Shown here piece after piece: positions 35,952 to 44,738 of a stretch of 64,000 nt of DNA (position 1 is the stretch's first letter; each line of letters opens with the position of its first letter). Origin of the DNA: Siccirubricoccus deserti (GTDB lineage Bacteria > Pseudomonadota > Alphaproteobacteria > Acetobacterales > Acetobacteraceae); contig NZ_JACOMF010000001.1 of assembly GCF_014283215.1 (NCBI RefSeq), positions 248,001-312,000 of the forward strand, read 5' to 3'. A program made the position numbers and the translations under genes. The notes under the pieces were generated by a model. It made no database searches. It was not told where the DNA came from and saw only the letters and a program-made list of their open reading frames with translations.

Positions 35952-36176
35952 ATGCCCGATATTCGCGTCAAATCCGAGATCGCCGGTTCGGTCTGGAAGA
36001 TCATGAAGCAGGCCGGCGAGGCGGTGGCGGCGGAGGAGACGCTGCTGCTGCTGGAATCGATGAAGATGGAAATCCCCGTCGTCGCGCCCAGGGCCGGCAC
36101 GGTACTGGAGCTGCGCGTCGCCGAGGGCGAGGCGGTGGCGGAGGAGGATGTGGTGGCGGTGATCCGGGCCGGCTGA
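35952..36176 (+). CDS. Stand-alone biotin carrier (biotinyl-lipoyl) protein
   Basis: A 74-residue single biotinyl domain. The biotinylation motif is ESMKMEIPV with Lys38; the partner half is VKSEIAGSVWKIMKQAGEAVAAEETL. AccB is about 150 residues with a long lead, so this is a bare carrier of the type used by acyl-CoA or pyruvate-like carboxylases, or by hydratase-linked systems. No carboxylase or biotin carboxylase gene is adjacent. It is divergent from the HpaI aldolase, and the region downstream has decayed genes, so it may be an orphan. Confidence 0.88.
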   Translation: MPDIRVKSEIAGSVWKIMKQAGEAVAAEETLLLLESMKMEIPVVAPRAGTVLELRVAEGEAVAEEDVVAVIRAG

Positions 36177-36511
36177 CTCCTGCCCGGCGCCTCCACCCGC
36201 GCGGCGCCTGCTTTACAGCACACCGCCGCAAAGGACGGAGCGGAGCCGTGGCGACACCCAACGACAACGAACCACCCGTCGCCGGGACCTGGGCCACGGG
36301 CAAGCCGCATGAGCTGGCGTTTTGGCGCATTGTGGTAACCGGCGCCGCCCTGCCCGCCCGAGTACCATGCCGAAATCCTTGGCCGCTGCGACCCGGCCGC
36401 TGAGGTGAACCCGGCCGTCATCGCTGATATTGCCATCGCCCCGCTGGCCGAGGCGGTGCGGCTTGACATCGCCGCCAGCCGGCCTCCTCGCCCGGCTGCA
36501 ACCGTCGCGGC
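36177..36511. other. Gene-poor stretch, probably decayed coding sequence
   Basis: No intact gene is visible in these 335 bp. A GTG-started frame at 36248-36403 (51 codons, beginning VATPNDNEPPVAG) and a frame from 36405 containing VIADIAIAPLAEAV have coding-like composition but break off without matching anything I know. Together with the frameshifted Bug remnant that follows, this looks like a site of gene erosion. Confidence 0.5.
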
Positions 36512-36770
36512 CAGCTCGACCTCACTTCCTGGATCGGCCCCGGGGCGCAGGCGGGCACGCCGGCGGCGTCCATCGCGGCACTCAACGCCGGGGTGAATGC
36601 GGCACTGGACGCGGCGGATACGCAGGAAGCGATGGCGCGGCTCGGCATCGTCCGCCTCGGCGGGCCACTCGGCACCATGACCGAGCGCATCGCGCGGGAG
36701 GGACCAGTCTACCGGCGGTCACCACCGGGATCGGGATCTCCGTGGAACAGCTGGCCATAGGGTGTCTATC
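36512..36770 (+). pseudogene. Remnant of a Bug/TctC solute-binding protein gene (C-terminal part, frameshifted)
   Basis: Frame 36512-36757 reads QLDLTSWIGPGAQAGTPAA, then ALNAGVNAALDAADTQEAM, GIVRLGG and ERIAREGPVYRR, the C-terminal order of Bug proteins (W-x-G, AGTPA, LN...NAAL, REVxxYRRVV). After YRR the frame is lost; the neighbouring frame continues VTTGIGISVEQLA, the usual Bug C-terminus, so a frameshift lies near 36715. The signal peptide and the N-terminal two thirds are missing. It sits just before panE. Confidence 0.8.
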
Positions 36771-36778
36771 CTGCCGCC

Positions 36779-36856
36779 ATGTCGCCGCTCGACGACCTCA
36801 TCCCCCGCAGCTTCCGCGCGGTGCTGGCAGGCCTGCTCTCGAAGGACACCCCCTGA
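36779..36856 (+). CDS. Short 25-codon frame overlapping the panE start
   Basis: ATG at 36779 opens a 25-residue frame (MSPLDDLIPRSFRAVLAGLL and five more) whose TGA shares a base with the panE ATG (TGATG at 36854-36858). The overlap is the kind used for translational coupling, so it may be a leader peptide or simply the tail of the eroded region. No family is recognisable. Confidence 0.3.
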   Translation: MSPLDDLIPRSFRAVLAGLLSKDTP

Positions 36857-37830
36857 TGCGCGTCACCCTCCTCGGCGCCGGCGCGGTCGGCGGATGGCTG
36901 GCCGCGGGCCTGGCGCGGGCCGGGGTGGAGGTTTCCATCCTCGCCCGCGGCGCCACCCTCGCTGCGCTGCGCGGGCGCGGTCTGGTCTTCCGCCACGGCG
37001 AGGCGGAGGAGGTGTTCCGCCTGCCAGCCTCCGACGACCCGGCGGCGCTGGCCGGCGCCGATATCCTGCTGCTCGGGCTGAAGAGCCATGACCTGCCCGC
37101 CGCCCTGCCCCTGGTGCGGCGGCTGATCGGGCGGGAAACCCTGGTCGCCCCGGCGCAGAATGGCCTGCCCTGGTGGTTCTTCCAGGGGTTCGGCGGCCCG
37201 GCGGAGGGCGCCATCCTCGACAGCGTCGATCCCGGCGGGGCGCTGGCCCGCGCCATCCCGGCGGAACGGGTGCTCGGCGGCGTCGCCCATGTCGGCAGCC
37301 GGGTGGAGGCGCCGGGGGTCATCCGGCTGATCCAGCAGGACCGCATGTTGTTCGGCGACCCCTCCGGCCGCCACCCCGGGCCGCTGGCGGCGCTGGTGGC
37401 GGCGCTGGCCCGCGGTGGCATCCCGGCCTCCGCCGCCCCCGACATCCGCATGGAGATCTGGCTGAAGCTCTGGGGCAATTCCAACATGAACCCGCTGAGC
37501 GCGCTGTCGCGCGCCGACATGCTGGCGATGCTGGACGACCCCGGCGTCGCCGGCCTGATCGAGGCAATGATGCGGGAAATGGCGGCGATCGGGGAGCGCA
37601 TCGGCCTGCCCATTGCCCAGGACATCCCCACCCGGTTGCAGGTGACCCGGCGGCTTGGCGCCTTCCGTACCTCCATGCTGCAGGACCTGGAGGCGAGGCG
37701 GCCGCTGGAGCTCGGCCCGGTGCTGGGCTGCCTGGTGGAGCTGACACAGCGGCTGGAGATGCCGGCGCCGACCCTTGCCGGGGTGCATGGGCTGACGCGG
37801 CTGCTGGGCCGCAACCTCGGCCTGGATTGA
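36856..37830 (+). CDS. panE: Ketopantoate reductase-like (2-dehydropantoate 2-reductase) protein
   Basis: A 324-residue NADP-dependent reductase, started at ATG 36856. The N-terminal Rossmann motif is LLGAGAVGGWLAAGLARAG, and the C-terminal helical domain contains MEIWLKLWGNSNMNPLSAL, where the Lys is the family's catalytic residue (K in 'KLxxNxxxNP'), then EARRPLELGPVLGCLVEL. PanE reduces ketopantoate to pantoate for coenzyme A synthesis. Relatives of this kind occur in several copies and some act on other keto acids, so the symbol is a family call. Confidence 0.85.
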   Translation: MRVTLLGAGAVGGWLAAGLARAGVEVSILARGATLAALRGRGLVFRHGEAEEVFRLPASDDPAALAGADILLLGLKSHDLPAALPLVRRLIGRETLVAPAQNGLPWWFFQGFGGPAEGAILDSVDPGGALARAIPAERVLGGVAHVGSRVEAPGVIRLIQQDRMLFGDPSGRHPGPLAALVAALARGGIPASAAPDIRMEIWLKLWGNSNMNPLSALSRADMLAMLDDPGVAGLIEAMMREMAAIGERIGLPIAQDIPTRLQVTRRLGAFRTSMLQDLEARRPLELGPVLGCLVELTQRLEMPAPTLAGVHGLTRLLGRNLGLD

Positions 37831-37842
37831 ACCCGGCGGCGG

Positions 37843-38289
37843 ATGGGACGTCTCATTCTCATGCAGAACGAGGTGGCGCGCAGGGGCTGGCTCATCGGGC
37901 TGGGGGTGGGCTTGGGGATGGGATTCCTGCAGGGCGCCGCCGCGGCCGAGCCGTCCCGGAGGCGACGGCCGCGCCCGCGGCCGAAGGCGGCGGCACCCCC
38001 TCCGGCGCAGCCGCCGCCCGAGCCGTCGCGGATTCCGGACATCGACGGCCCGCCGCCGCCCTCCACCCGGCCCGGGCTGGAGCCGGCCCCGGTGCCCTCC
38101 ACCAATGTGCTGCCGCCGCTACGCGATACCAGGCCGCAGTCGAGCCTGTCCCTCGGCGTGCCAACCCCGCCGGAGCCCTTCCAGGGCCAGACCTTCGGCG
38201 GCAACGACCCATCACCGGACCGCCGACAGCCTCCAGGGCAGGGGCTGCGCCTGCCCTCGCCGGGCGCGACTCTGCGGATGCCGTTCTGA
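37843..38289 (+). CDS. Proline-rich exported protein, unknown
   Basis: A 148-residue frame with a signal-like N-terminus (RGWLIGLGVGLGMGFLQGAAAAE, about residues 14-36) and then an Arg/Pro-rich, probably disordered body (RRRRPRPRPK, APPPAQPPPEPSR) with a conserved-looking end LGVPTPPEPFQGQTFGGND. It begins 12 bp after panE on the same strand. The G/C third-base bias supports coding, but low-complexity frames of this type can be spurious. An alternative ATG is at 37861. Confidence 0.5.
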   Translation: MGRLILMQNEVARRGWLIGLGVGLGMGFLQGAAAAEPSRRRRPRPRPKAAAPPPAQPPPEPSRIPDIDGPPPPSTRPGLEPAPVPSTNVLPPLRDTRPQSSLSLGVPTPPEPFQGQTFGGNDPSPDRRQPPGQGLRLPSPGATLRMPF

Positions 38290-38636
38290 CCAGGATGCGG
38301 AGTTCGGAGGCGGTACCTCGGGCGGCAGGACCGGTGGCTCCACCCCCGAACTCCCGCTGGAAACACAAGCGTCCCTCAGACCCCAGCCTCAGCCCGCCGG
38401 TACGCCGTCCGGATGGGCAAGCTGTGGCACCGCCAGGGATGGAATCCCTAATTCTCCCTCAACTCCAAAGGCTAGCCGCAGGAGGCGGCTTTCACAGGGT
38501 TGAAGCCTGAAAGCGTGAAGCTGCCTGGATGCGGTGCGAGCAAATCGCGGAACAGCGGGAATGCCCTGGAGCGCCGATAGGCTCTACGGACGACGCTGCA
38601 GATCCCGGCCGAGCTGCGATCGGCTCCCGCCATGGA
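38290..38636. other. Intergenic stretch without a recognised gene
   Basis: 347 bp between the Pro-rich gene and the APH(6)-type gene. Base use is less GC-biased than elsewhere in the window from about 38440 onward, matching the neighbouring kinase gene, which fits a foreign segment border. I see no transposase, inverted repeats of insertion-sequence type or tRNA end. Confidence 0.5.
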
Positions 38637-39449
38637 TTACCGATCCAGTTCAGCGGCGGCCAGCTCGGCAATCCGCAGGTCTATGGCCGCCATGGGGTCA
38701 TCGTCGGGCAGGAACCAAGCCGCCGATAAACCGGTCCAGGCAAGGATCCAACGCAGCAGGCGCTCCCGTTCCAGCTTCGCGGCCTTGGCGACGACCTCAA
38801 GGCGTCGGGCGAAACGGCCGGGCTCGGTCGCGGCCGGCCACGTCGGGTCGGCCAGATCGGGATTGGTGAAGATGTTGGCGAAATCGAAGCTGCGCTCGCC
38901 GACCAGGTGTTTGGGATCAATGGCGAGCCAGCCCCGCGCTCCGAAGTCGAGAACGTTGCCGTGGTGCAGATCGCCATGCAACGCCCGGCATTCGCGCGGT
39001 TCGGAGAGCAACGCTCGGGCCGTCTCGGCGCAGCGGACAAGAATGCCACCGTGACGAGCGGCTGCTGGTTCCAGCTGCCGGAACCAGTGTGCCAGAGGGG
39101 TCAGTTCAGGAAGCGGCTTCGTCCTCGGAGCGTGCGACCGGGCGGCTGCGTCGCACAGGATGCGGCAGGCTTCGTCATCGCGTCCCGTACGGGCCATGTC
39201 GGCCAGAGAGGCCGAGCCCATGGCGCGTTCCAGCAGGAGGGCCGCATCGTCCCGGGCGAACACCCGCGCCGCGCCGTCTCCGTCCCACCATTCCATCAGC
39301 ACGCCGCCGAGGCGCTCGTCCTCCGCATGGGACAGCTTGAGCATGGCTGGCTCACCGCTCAACAGGACCGGCAGCAACCGTGCGGTCGGGGTTGTGATCG
39401 GATCACCATCGGGGACCAATCCCCAACGAAGCAGGTAAGGATCGAACAT
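38637..39449 (-). CDS. APH(6)-type aminoglycoside (streptomycin) phosphotransferase
   Basis: A 270-residue protein of the aminoglycoside/hydroxyurea resistance kinase family. The start MFDPYLLRWGLVPDGDPI, then MLKLSHAEDE, LMEWWDGDGAARVFARDD and LLLERA, follow APH(6) streptomycin 6-kinases. The kinase core HGDLHHGN (catalytic Asp160) and AIDPK (metal Asp178) are intact, so it should be active as an ATP-dependent kinase. Chromosomal relatives are common in soil bacteria and their true substrate may be another sugar alcohol. Codon use is less GC-rich than the surroundings, suggesting acquisition. ATG 39461 is an alternative start. Confidence 0.85.
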   Translation of the reverse strand: MFDPYLLRWGLVPDGDPITTPTARLLPVLLSGEPAMLKLSHAEDERLGGVLMEWWDGDGAARVFARDDAALLLERAMGSASLADMARTGRDDEACRILCDAAARSHAPRTKPLPELTPLAHWFRQLEPAAARHGGILVRCAETARALLSEPRECRALHGDLHHGNVLDFGARGWLAIDPKHLVGERSFDFANIFTNPDLADPTWPAATEPGRFARRLEVVAKAAKLERERLLRWILAWTGLSAAWFLPDDDPMAAIDLRIAELAAAELDR

Positions 39450-39654
39450 CCGGCAGCCCATGGCACCTCGTTGAGACCGCATTGGATCGGCCGTTCCGGG
39501 AACCCTGAGCTGCCCGGCCCCGTCATCCAGCCGCTGTTCCAGACGGCCTGTATATTGATCCTCGTGGGCAGCGACTCGCACGGGAGCTTGTTCCCCCAGC
39601 AGGGATGCGGGGACAGCGCCTCCGTCCGACGTCCTGTTCTGCCCAGTACCCGAC

Positions 39655-40158
39655 CTACCCACCCCGCGCGCGGTGCCACAGCATCAGCGCGGCGTCATAG
39701 GGCAGCGCCGGCACTTCCCGCAGCCGCCACCACCAGCGCTGCGCCCAGCCCGGGGTGCCGGAGGCGCCGATCGGCACCGACTGGGCCGGCAGGCCGGCCA
39801 GGCGCAGCAGCAGCAGGCAGCGCGGCAGGTGGTAGCGGCTGGTGGCGGCCAGCACCGGCCCGGGGTGGCCGCGCAGCATCGCCACCGCCGCGCGGACCGA
39901 GGACAGGGTGTCGGTCCCGGTCGGCTCTTCGCGGATGCGGGCAGCGGGCACGCCGGCCTGCCGCAGCAGCCGCGCCATGATGGTGCTTTCGGCGTCGCCA
40001 TGCCGGCCGCGGCCGCCGGTCGGCAGGTAGATGGGCGGCGGGACCAGGGCCTCGCCGTGGCGCGCCGCGGCCTCCACCCGGCGGCGGAGGGTCGGGCTCG
40101 GGGTATTGTCCGGCCGGACCGCGGCACCGAAGATGATGATCGCCGTTTGCGGTTTCAC
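39655..40158 (-). CDS. YdcF/ElyC-family (DUF218) protein
   Basis: A 167-residue protein started at GTG 40158, which overlaps the methyltransferase stop (GTGA). The DUF218 core shows AIIIFGAAVRPDNTPSPTLRRRVEAA, the glycine-rich IYLPTGGRGRHGDAESTIMARLL, EEPTGTDTLSSVRAA and VLAATSRYHLPRCLLLLR. Members such as SanA and ElyC affect envelope integrity or lipid carrier use, and YdcF binds SAM. There is no membrane helix, unlike ElyC. The tight overlap with a methyltransferase gene is notable given the SAM binding reported for YdcF. Confidence 0.88.
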   Translation of the reverse strand: MKPQTAIIIFGAAVRPDNTPSPTLRRRVEAAARHGEALVPPPIYLPTGGRGRHGDAESTIMARLLRQAGVPAARIREEPTGTDTLSSVRAAVAMLRGHPGPVLAATSRYHLPRCLLLLRLAGLPAQSVPIGASGTPGWAQRWWWRLREVPALPYDAALMLWHRARGG

Positions 40159-41399
40159 GTCGGGGCGGCGAGCAGCAGGCGGTTCATTGGCTCCATCGTC
40201 GTCCGCAGCGCCGCCAGGTCGCGCCAGAATGCCTCCCGCGAGACGCCGTTCGCCGCCAGTTCGTCGGCGATGGCGCCGAGGCTGCGGCTGCCATCCACCC
40301 GTTGCAGGATGGCCCCGGCCAGCCGCGGCATCGGCAGCACCACCCGCAGCCCGTCGAAGGTCACGGCGATGGTGCCGTCGCGCGGCAGCCCCTTCGCCAG
40401 GGTGGGGCCATCCATCTCCCGCAGCACCGGGACCGAGGCCGGGTCGTCCCAGGCCCGCATCGGCTCCGGGTCCTCGGCGCGGACGCAATAGACGATGTGG
40501 ATGCCCATGTTGCCGGTGACCGCCTCGGCCAGGGCCGCGCGGTCCAGCGGCGAAAGCCGGGCGGTGCGGGCACGCAGCTTCGGGTCGCTGAGGTAGCTGT
40601 CCGGGTCGTAGCGCACCGGCTCCACCCAGCAGGCCACGCGCAGCCCGGCGGCGGCCACCAGAGCGGCGAGCCCGGGCACGGTGAAGGCGGCGTCGCGCGG
40701 GTTCAGCAGCAGGTCGTAGAGCCCGGCATCACCGCCGGAGAGGTGGTCGGTCAGCCAGGGGTTGCGGCGCAGCCAGGCGGTCTCCGGCACCTGCTTCCAC
40801 AGCCGGCGGGCGGTCTCCACCCGCGCTGGCGGCGGCTGCTCCGCCGGCGCCAGCAGCCGGAGCGCATCCTGCAGCATATAGACGCCGGTGCGGCCATGCG
40901 GGGCATAGACCATCAGCCCCAGGCCGCCGCCCGGCGCCAGCACCGAGACCAGCGCGCGGAGGCCGGCCAGCGGGTCCGGCAGGTGGTGCAGCACGCCGCA
41001 GCAATCGATGTAGTCGAAGGGCCCGAGGCCGCTGCCCGGCAATTCCAGCAGCGAGCCCTCGATGAAGCGGATGTTGTCGAGGCCACGGGTGGCGGCACGG
41101 GCCTCGGCGATGCGGCGGGCGGCGGCGCTGCGGTCCAGCCAGGTGACCTGCCCCGGGCGCCTGGTCCAGGCCATCTGCTGCGCCAGCATGACGGTGCCGT
41201 CGCCGGTACCGCCGCCGGCCACCAGGGCGCGCAGCGGCCGGGAGGCGGGGCGGCTTGTGCCGAAGATCCAGTGGTCGATCTCCCGCAGATGGCTGGGGCT
41301 GCCGACGATCAGGCGCTTCGCCTCCTCCCGCGGGTCGCGGGCGGGATAGGGGAAGGCCTCGTACTGGTCGGCGAGACGAGCATCGGTCGGATCAGTCAT
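40155..41399 (-). CDS. Class I SAM-dependent methyltransferase with extra C-terminal domain
   Basis: About 414 residues, started at ATG 41399 (MTDPTDARLADQYEAFPYP). The Rossmann core has LRALVAGGGTGDGTVMLAQQ (motif I), GPFDYIDCCGVLHHLPDPLAGLRALVSVLAPGG and IRFIEGSLLEL. The last ~110 residues form a separate domain ending DGSRSLGAIADELAANGVSREAFWRDLAAL, which looks like a PqqD/winged-helix-type element. The opening 'YExFPYP' is a mark of a bacterial group whose acceptor is unknown to me. The YdcF-like gene overlaps the stop by 4 bp. Confidence 0.83.
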   Translation of the reverse strand: MTDPTDARLADQYEAFPYPARDPREEAKRLIVGSPSHLREIDHWIFGTSRPASRPLRALVAGGGTGDGTVMLAQQMAWTRRPGQVTWLDRSAAARRIAEARAATRGLDNIRFIEGSLLELPGSGLGPFDYIDCCGVLHHLPDPLAGLRALVSVLAPGGGLGLMVYAPHGRTGVYMLQDALRLLAPAEQPPPARVETARRLWKQVPETAWLRRNPWLTDHLSGGDAGLYDLLLNPRDAAFTVPGLAALVAAAGLRVACWVEPVRYDPDSYLSDPKLRARTARLSPLDRAALAEAVTGNMGIHIVYCVRAEDPEPMRAWDDPASVPVLREMDGPTLAKGLPRDGTIAVTFDGLRVVLPMPRLAGAILQRVDGSRSLGAIADELAANGVSREAFWRDLAALRTTMEPMNRLLLAAPT

Positions 41400-41611
41400 G
41401 CCAGGCTGCATAGGCCCTGGGCGGCTTGGGCGGGAGGGGCCGATGGCGCTGCGGCTTGAGCCGGCGACGGTTGGGCAGGCCGCCGCCCTGCCCCGCCGGG
41501 GATTTATCCGAAAGCCGCGCGGCCGTGTTAAAGCAGGCGCCGCGTCGCCACGACCGGATCAACCGCCGCCCGGCGGTTGCTGCCGGCGGGGCCCGCCCGT
41601 ATCTAGACGCC

Positions 41612-42118
41612 ATGCGCATGTTCTTTCGCCCGGCCCTGCTCACCGCCCTGCTGCTGTGCCCCGTCCTTGCCCAGGCGCAACAGGAGCGACCGAAGAAGCT
41701 CGGCGAGTTCCAGTCCTGGATCGCCGCGACCTACACCGAGGGCGGGCAGAAGATCTGCTACGCCTTCGCCCGGGCCAGCCGCAGCGAGGGCGCCAGCCGG
41801 CAGAACGTGATGCTGACCGTCACCCACCGCCCCGCCGCGCGGGACACGGTGACCATCTCGGCCGGCTACACCTATCCGCGCACCGTCACCGATGTGGAGG
41901 TGACGGTGGGATCGCATGAGTTGCCCTTCTACACCGCCGGCAGCACCGCGGCGGCGCGCAACAGCGCTGCGGCGATCCGGGCGATGCGCGCCGGGCGGGA
42001 TGCGGTGGCCAAGGCCCCCGGCCCGAACGGCCGCGGCCGGGTGACCGACACCTTCCCGCTCGCCGGCTTCAGCGCCGCCTATGATGCCATCTCCCGCGAA
42101 TGCCCGGTGCACCGATGA
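41612..42118 (+). CDS. IalB-family (invasion-associated locus B) exported protein
   Basis: A 168-residue protein with a signal peptide (residues 1-21, ending LAQAQ), started at ATG 41612. The body [28 protein letters not shown] and later [18 protein letters not shown] match the IalB family, small secreted or periplasmic beta-rich proteins first named in Bartonella and widespread in free-living Alphaproteobacteria. Two cysteines (C52 in KICYAF and C165 near the C-terminus) could pair. Its stop overlaps the rlmN start (ATGA), a linkage I recall in other alphaproteobacterial genomes. Confidence 0.83.
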   Translation: MRMFFRPALLTALLLCPVLAQAQQERPKKLGEFQSWIAATYTEGGQKICYAFARASRSEGASRQNVMLTVTHRPAARDTVTISAGYTYPRTVTDVEVTVGSHELPFYTAGSTAAARNSAAAIRAMRAGRDAVAKAPGPNGRGRVTDTFPLAGFSAAYDAISRECPVHR

Positions 42119-43308
42119 GCCCGCTCGATCAGCCACGCCAGGACACCGCCGACCTCAGCACCGCCGAGCGCGACCGCGTCCTGGCCAAGCAGGCGCTGTT
42201 CAACCCGCCGCCGCCGGTGCTGCCGGACGGCAGGCGGGAGCTAGTCGGGCTGTCGCGCGAGGAACTGGTGGCGGAGATGGCGGCGATGGGCGAGAAGCCC
42301 TTCCGCGCCAAGCAGCTCTGGCACTGGATCTACCACCAGGGCGCCAGCGATTTCGCCGCCATGACCAGCATCGCCGGGCCAATGCGGGCGAAGCTGGCGG
42401 AGCGCTTCGTCATCGGCCGGCCGGAAGCGGCGACGGTGCAGACCAGCCGCGACGAGACCCGGAAATTTCTCTTCCGCTTCCGCGACGGCCAGCAGGTGGA
42501 GACGGTCTACATCCCCGACCCGCAGGAGGATCGCGGCGCCGTCTGCATCTCGACCCAGGTCGGCTGCACCCTCTCCTGCCGGTTCTGCCACACCGGCACG
42601 CAGAAGCTGGTGCGCAACCTCGGCGCCGCCGAGATCGTCGGGCAGTTCATGGCGGCGCGCGACAGCTACGGCGAATGGCCCAGCCCGAAGGACGACAAGC
42701 CGCGGCTGCTCTCGACCATCGTCGTCATGGGCATGGGTGAGCCGCTCTACAACTACGAGAACACCGCCAAGGCGCTGCGCATCATCATGGATGGCGAGGG
42801 TATCGGCCTGTCACGCCGGCGCATCACCCTCAGCACCTCCGGCGTGGTGCCGATGATGGACCGCTGCGGCGAGGAGCTGGGGGTGAACCTCGCGGTGTCG
42901 CTGCATGCGGTGACGGATGAGCTGCGGGACGAGATCGTGCCGCTGAACCGCAAATACCCGATCGCCGAGCTGCTGGCCGCCTGCCGCCGCTACCCCGGCG
43001 CCAGCAACGCCAGGCGGATCACCTTCGAATACGTCATGCTGCGCGGAGTGAACGACTCGGAGGCCGAGGCGCGGGAGCTGGTGCGGCTGCTGCGCGGCCT
43101 GCCGGCCAAGATCAACCTGATCCCCTTCAACCCCTGGCCGGGCAGCCCCTACCAGACCAGCACCCATGAGCAGACGGCGAAATTCGCCTCCATCCTGAAC
43201 GACGCCGGCTATTCCAGCCCGATCCGCCGGCCGCGCGGGCGGGACATCCTGGCAGCCTGCGGGCAGCTGAGGACCGAGAGCGAGCGGCTTCGGCAGCCAG
43301 CCGCCTGA
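42115..43308 (+). CDS. rlmN: Dual-specificity 23S rRNA/tRNA adenine-C2 methyltransferase
   Basis: A 397-residue radical-SAM enzyme, started at the ATG that overlaps the ialB stop by 4 bp. The 4Fe-4S cluster motif is C151-x3-C155-x2-C158 ([13 protein letters not shown]), preceded by [12 protein letters not shown], and the methyl-carrying Cys lies near the end in [24 protein letters not shown] and [18 protein letters not shown] are typical. It methylates A2503 of 23S rRNA and A37 of some tRNAs, affecting fidelity and some antibiotic binding. Confidence 0.96.
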   Translation: MSPLDQPRQDTADLSTAERDRVLAKQALFNPPPPVLPDGRRELVGLSREELVAEMAAMGEKPFRAKQLWHWIYHQGASDFAAMTSIAGPMRAKLAERFVIGRPEAATVQTSRDETRKFLFRFRDGQQVETVYIPDPQEDRGAVCISTQVGCTLSCRFCHTGTQKLVRNLGAAEIVGQFMAARDSYGEWPSPKDDKPRLLSTIVVMGMGEPLYNYENTAKALRIIMDGEGIGLSRRRITLSTSGVVPMMDRCGEELGVNLAVSLHAVTDELRDEIVPLNRKYPIAELLAACRRYPGASNARRITFEYVMLRGVNDSEAEARELVRLLRGLPAKINLIPFNPWPGSPYQTSTHEQTAKFASILNDAGYSSPIRRPRGRDILAACGQLRTESERLRQPAA

Positions 43309-43453
43309 AGATCAGCACGACAATCGCAATCGCGCAGTGGTTGATCTTTAGTAACTATTCCTTGATAGCGGTTGCCTCTGGTCGCGCCGCTGCATCGTCA
43401 CCGCCGGCGTCAAGCAGCCCACGGCGCGACCTTGGCCCGGGGGAAAAGCTTCC

Positions 43454-44701
43454 ATGTTGCCAGCCTTGCTGCGTATCGCCCTGCTGCTGGGTGGAATGGT
43501 CACCGGCCTCGCCACGCACCATGAGGCAGCCGCGCAACCGGTGCGGACCGGCCCTGCCGGTGCGGCCTTCTACCAGGCACCCAGCCCGTTGCCGCGGGGG
43601 GAACGCGGTTCGGTGATCTGGGCCCGCCCCCTGGCGGCGGAGGCCTCCCTGCCGAGCGCGGCCAGCAACCTTCTGGTCCTCTATCGCTCCACTGATCCGG
43701 CGGGGAACAGCGTCGCCGTCTCCGGCACGGTTGCCATTCCTGCCGGCACGCCGCCGGCTGGTGGCTGGCCGGTCATCACCTGGGCCCATGGCACCACCGG
43801 CCTGGCACCGATATGCGCCCCCTCGCTCGATACGCCGACCGGCCCCGAGCATCCCTACCTCGCCGGCCTCCGCACCCTGTTGGACGGCTTCGTCAAGCGT
43901 GGCTACGCGGTGGTGGCGACGGATTACCAGGGGCTGGGCACGCCGGGGCCGCATCCCTTCCTGCAGGGTCAGCCGAATGGCCGGAACGTGCTCGACATGC
44001 TGCGCGCGGCGCGCCGGATCGAGGCCGCCATCGGCACCCGTTACCTGGTGATGGGCCATTCGCAGGGAGGTCACGCGGCGCTGTTCGCCGGGGCCGAGGG
44101 GCCGGCGTATGTGCCGGAGCTGACACAGGTCGGCACCCTGGCCTTCGCGCCGGGCTCGCAGATCATGGGGCGGCTGAACTCGGTGCGGCAGGCGCCGGAT
44201 GTGCAGCTTGCCGTGCCCTATGTGCTTTATGCGCTGCAATCCTATGCCGGCACCAATCAGTCCATCGACCTGCGGCGCATGCTGGCGCCGGGCGCACTGG
44301 TGCATCTGCCGGACCTGCACGAACAATGCATGACCCATGCGCTGACCACCGGCTACTGGTCCACCGCCGTCGCCAGGGATCAATTCCTGCCGCAGCCCGA
44401 TCTCACCGCCTTCAGCAGCATGGCGGCGAAGAACGAGCCGGGCATGCTGCGCATCGCCGCCCCGACCATGATCATGCAGGGCACCGCGGATGTGACGGTG
44501 CCGCCGGGCTGGACCGACAGCTTGGCCGGGCAGCTTTGCAGCAATGGCACCAGCCTCGCCTACCGGCCCGTCAGCGGGTCGGACCACAACGGGGTCATGG
44601 TCGCGGGCGCGATGGAAGCGCATGGCTGGGTGGCGGCGCGCTTCGCCGGAGAGGCACCGGCCAGCAACTGCGGCGCCCTGCCGAAAGCCGGCGGCGGCTG
44701 A
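43454..44701 (+). CDS. Secreted alpha/beta hydrolase, lipase-like
   Basis: A 415-residue protein with a signal peptide (about residues 1-27, ending AAAQ). The alpha/beta-hydrolase catalytic set is visible: Ser203 in MGHSQGGHAAL, Asp346 in QGTADVTVPP and His378 in SGSDHNGV, with the oxyanion strand VITWAHGTTGLAP. Overall order resembles the secretory lipase (LIP) group that includes fungal-type lipases and cephalosporin esterase-like bacterial enzymes. It should hydrolyse esters outside the cytoplasm. It stands alone, with a palindromic repeat just after it. Confidence 0.87.
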   Translation: MLPALLRIALLLGGMVTGLATHHEAAAQPVRTGPAGAAFYQAPSPLPRGERGSVIWARPLAAEASLPSAASNLLVLYRSTDPAGNSVAVSGTVAIPAGTPPAGGWPVITWAHGTTGLAPICAPSLDTPTGPEHPYLAGLRTLLDGFVKRGYAVVATDYQGLGTPGPHPFLQGQPNGRNVLDMLRAARRIEAAIGTRYLVMGHSQGGHAALFAGAEGPAYVPELTQVGTLAFAPGSQIMGRLNSVRQAPDVQLAVPYVLYALQSYAGTNQSIDLRRMLAPGALVHLPDLHEQCMTHALTTGYWSTAVARDQFLPQPDLTAFSSMAAKNEPGMLRIAAPTMIMQGTADVTVPPGWTDSLAGQLCSNGTSLAYRPVSGSDHNGVMVAGAMEAHGWVAARFAGEAPASNCGALPKAGGG

Positions 44702-44738
44702 AGCACGTGGCCTGCCGGCCAGGATCAGGCTGATCCCC

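Noticed and set aside
36248-36403. A 51-codon GTG-started gene
   Set aside because: Composition is coding-like but there is no known match and the area is decayed; listed only as part of the gene-poor stretch.
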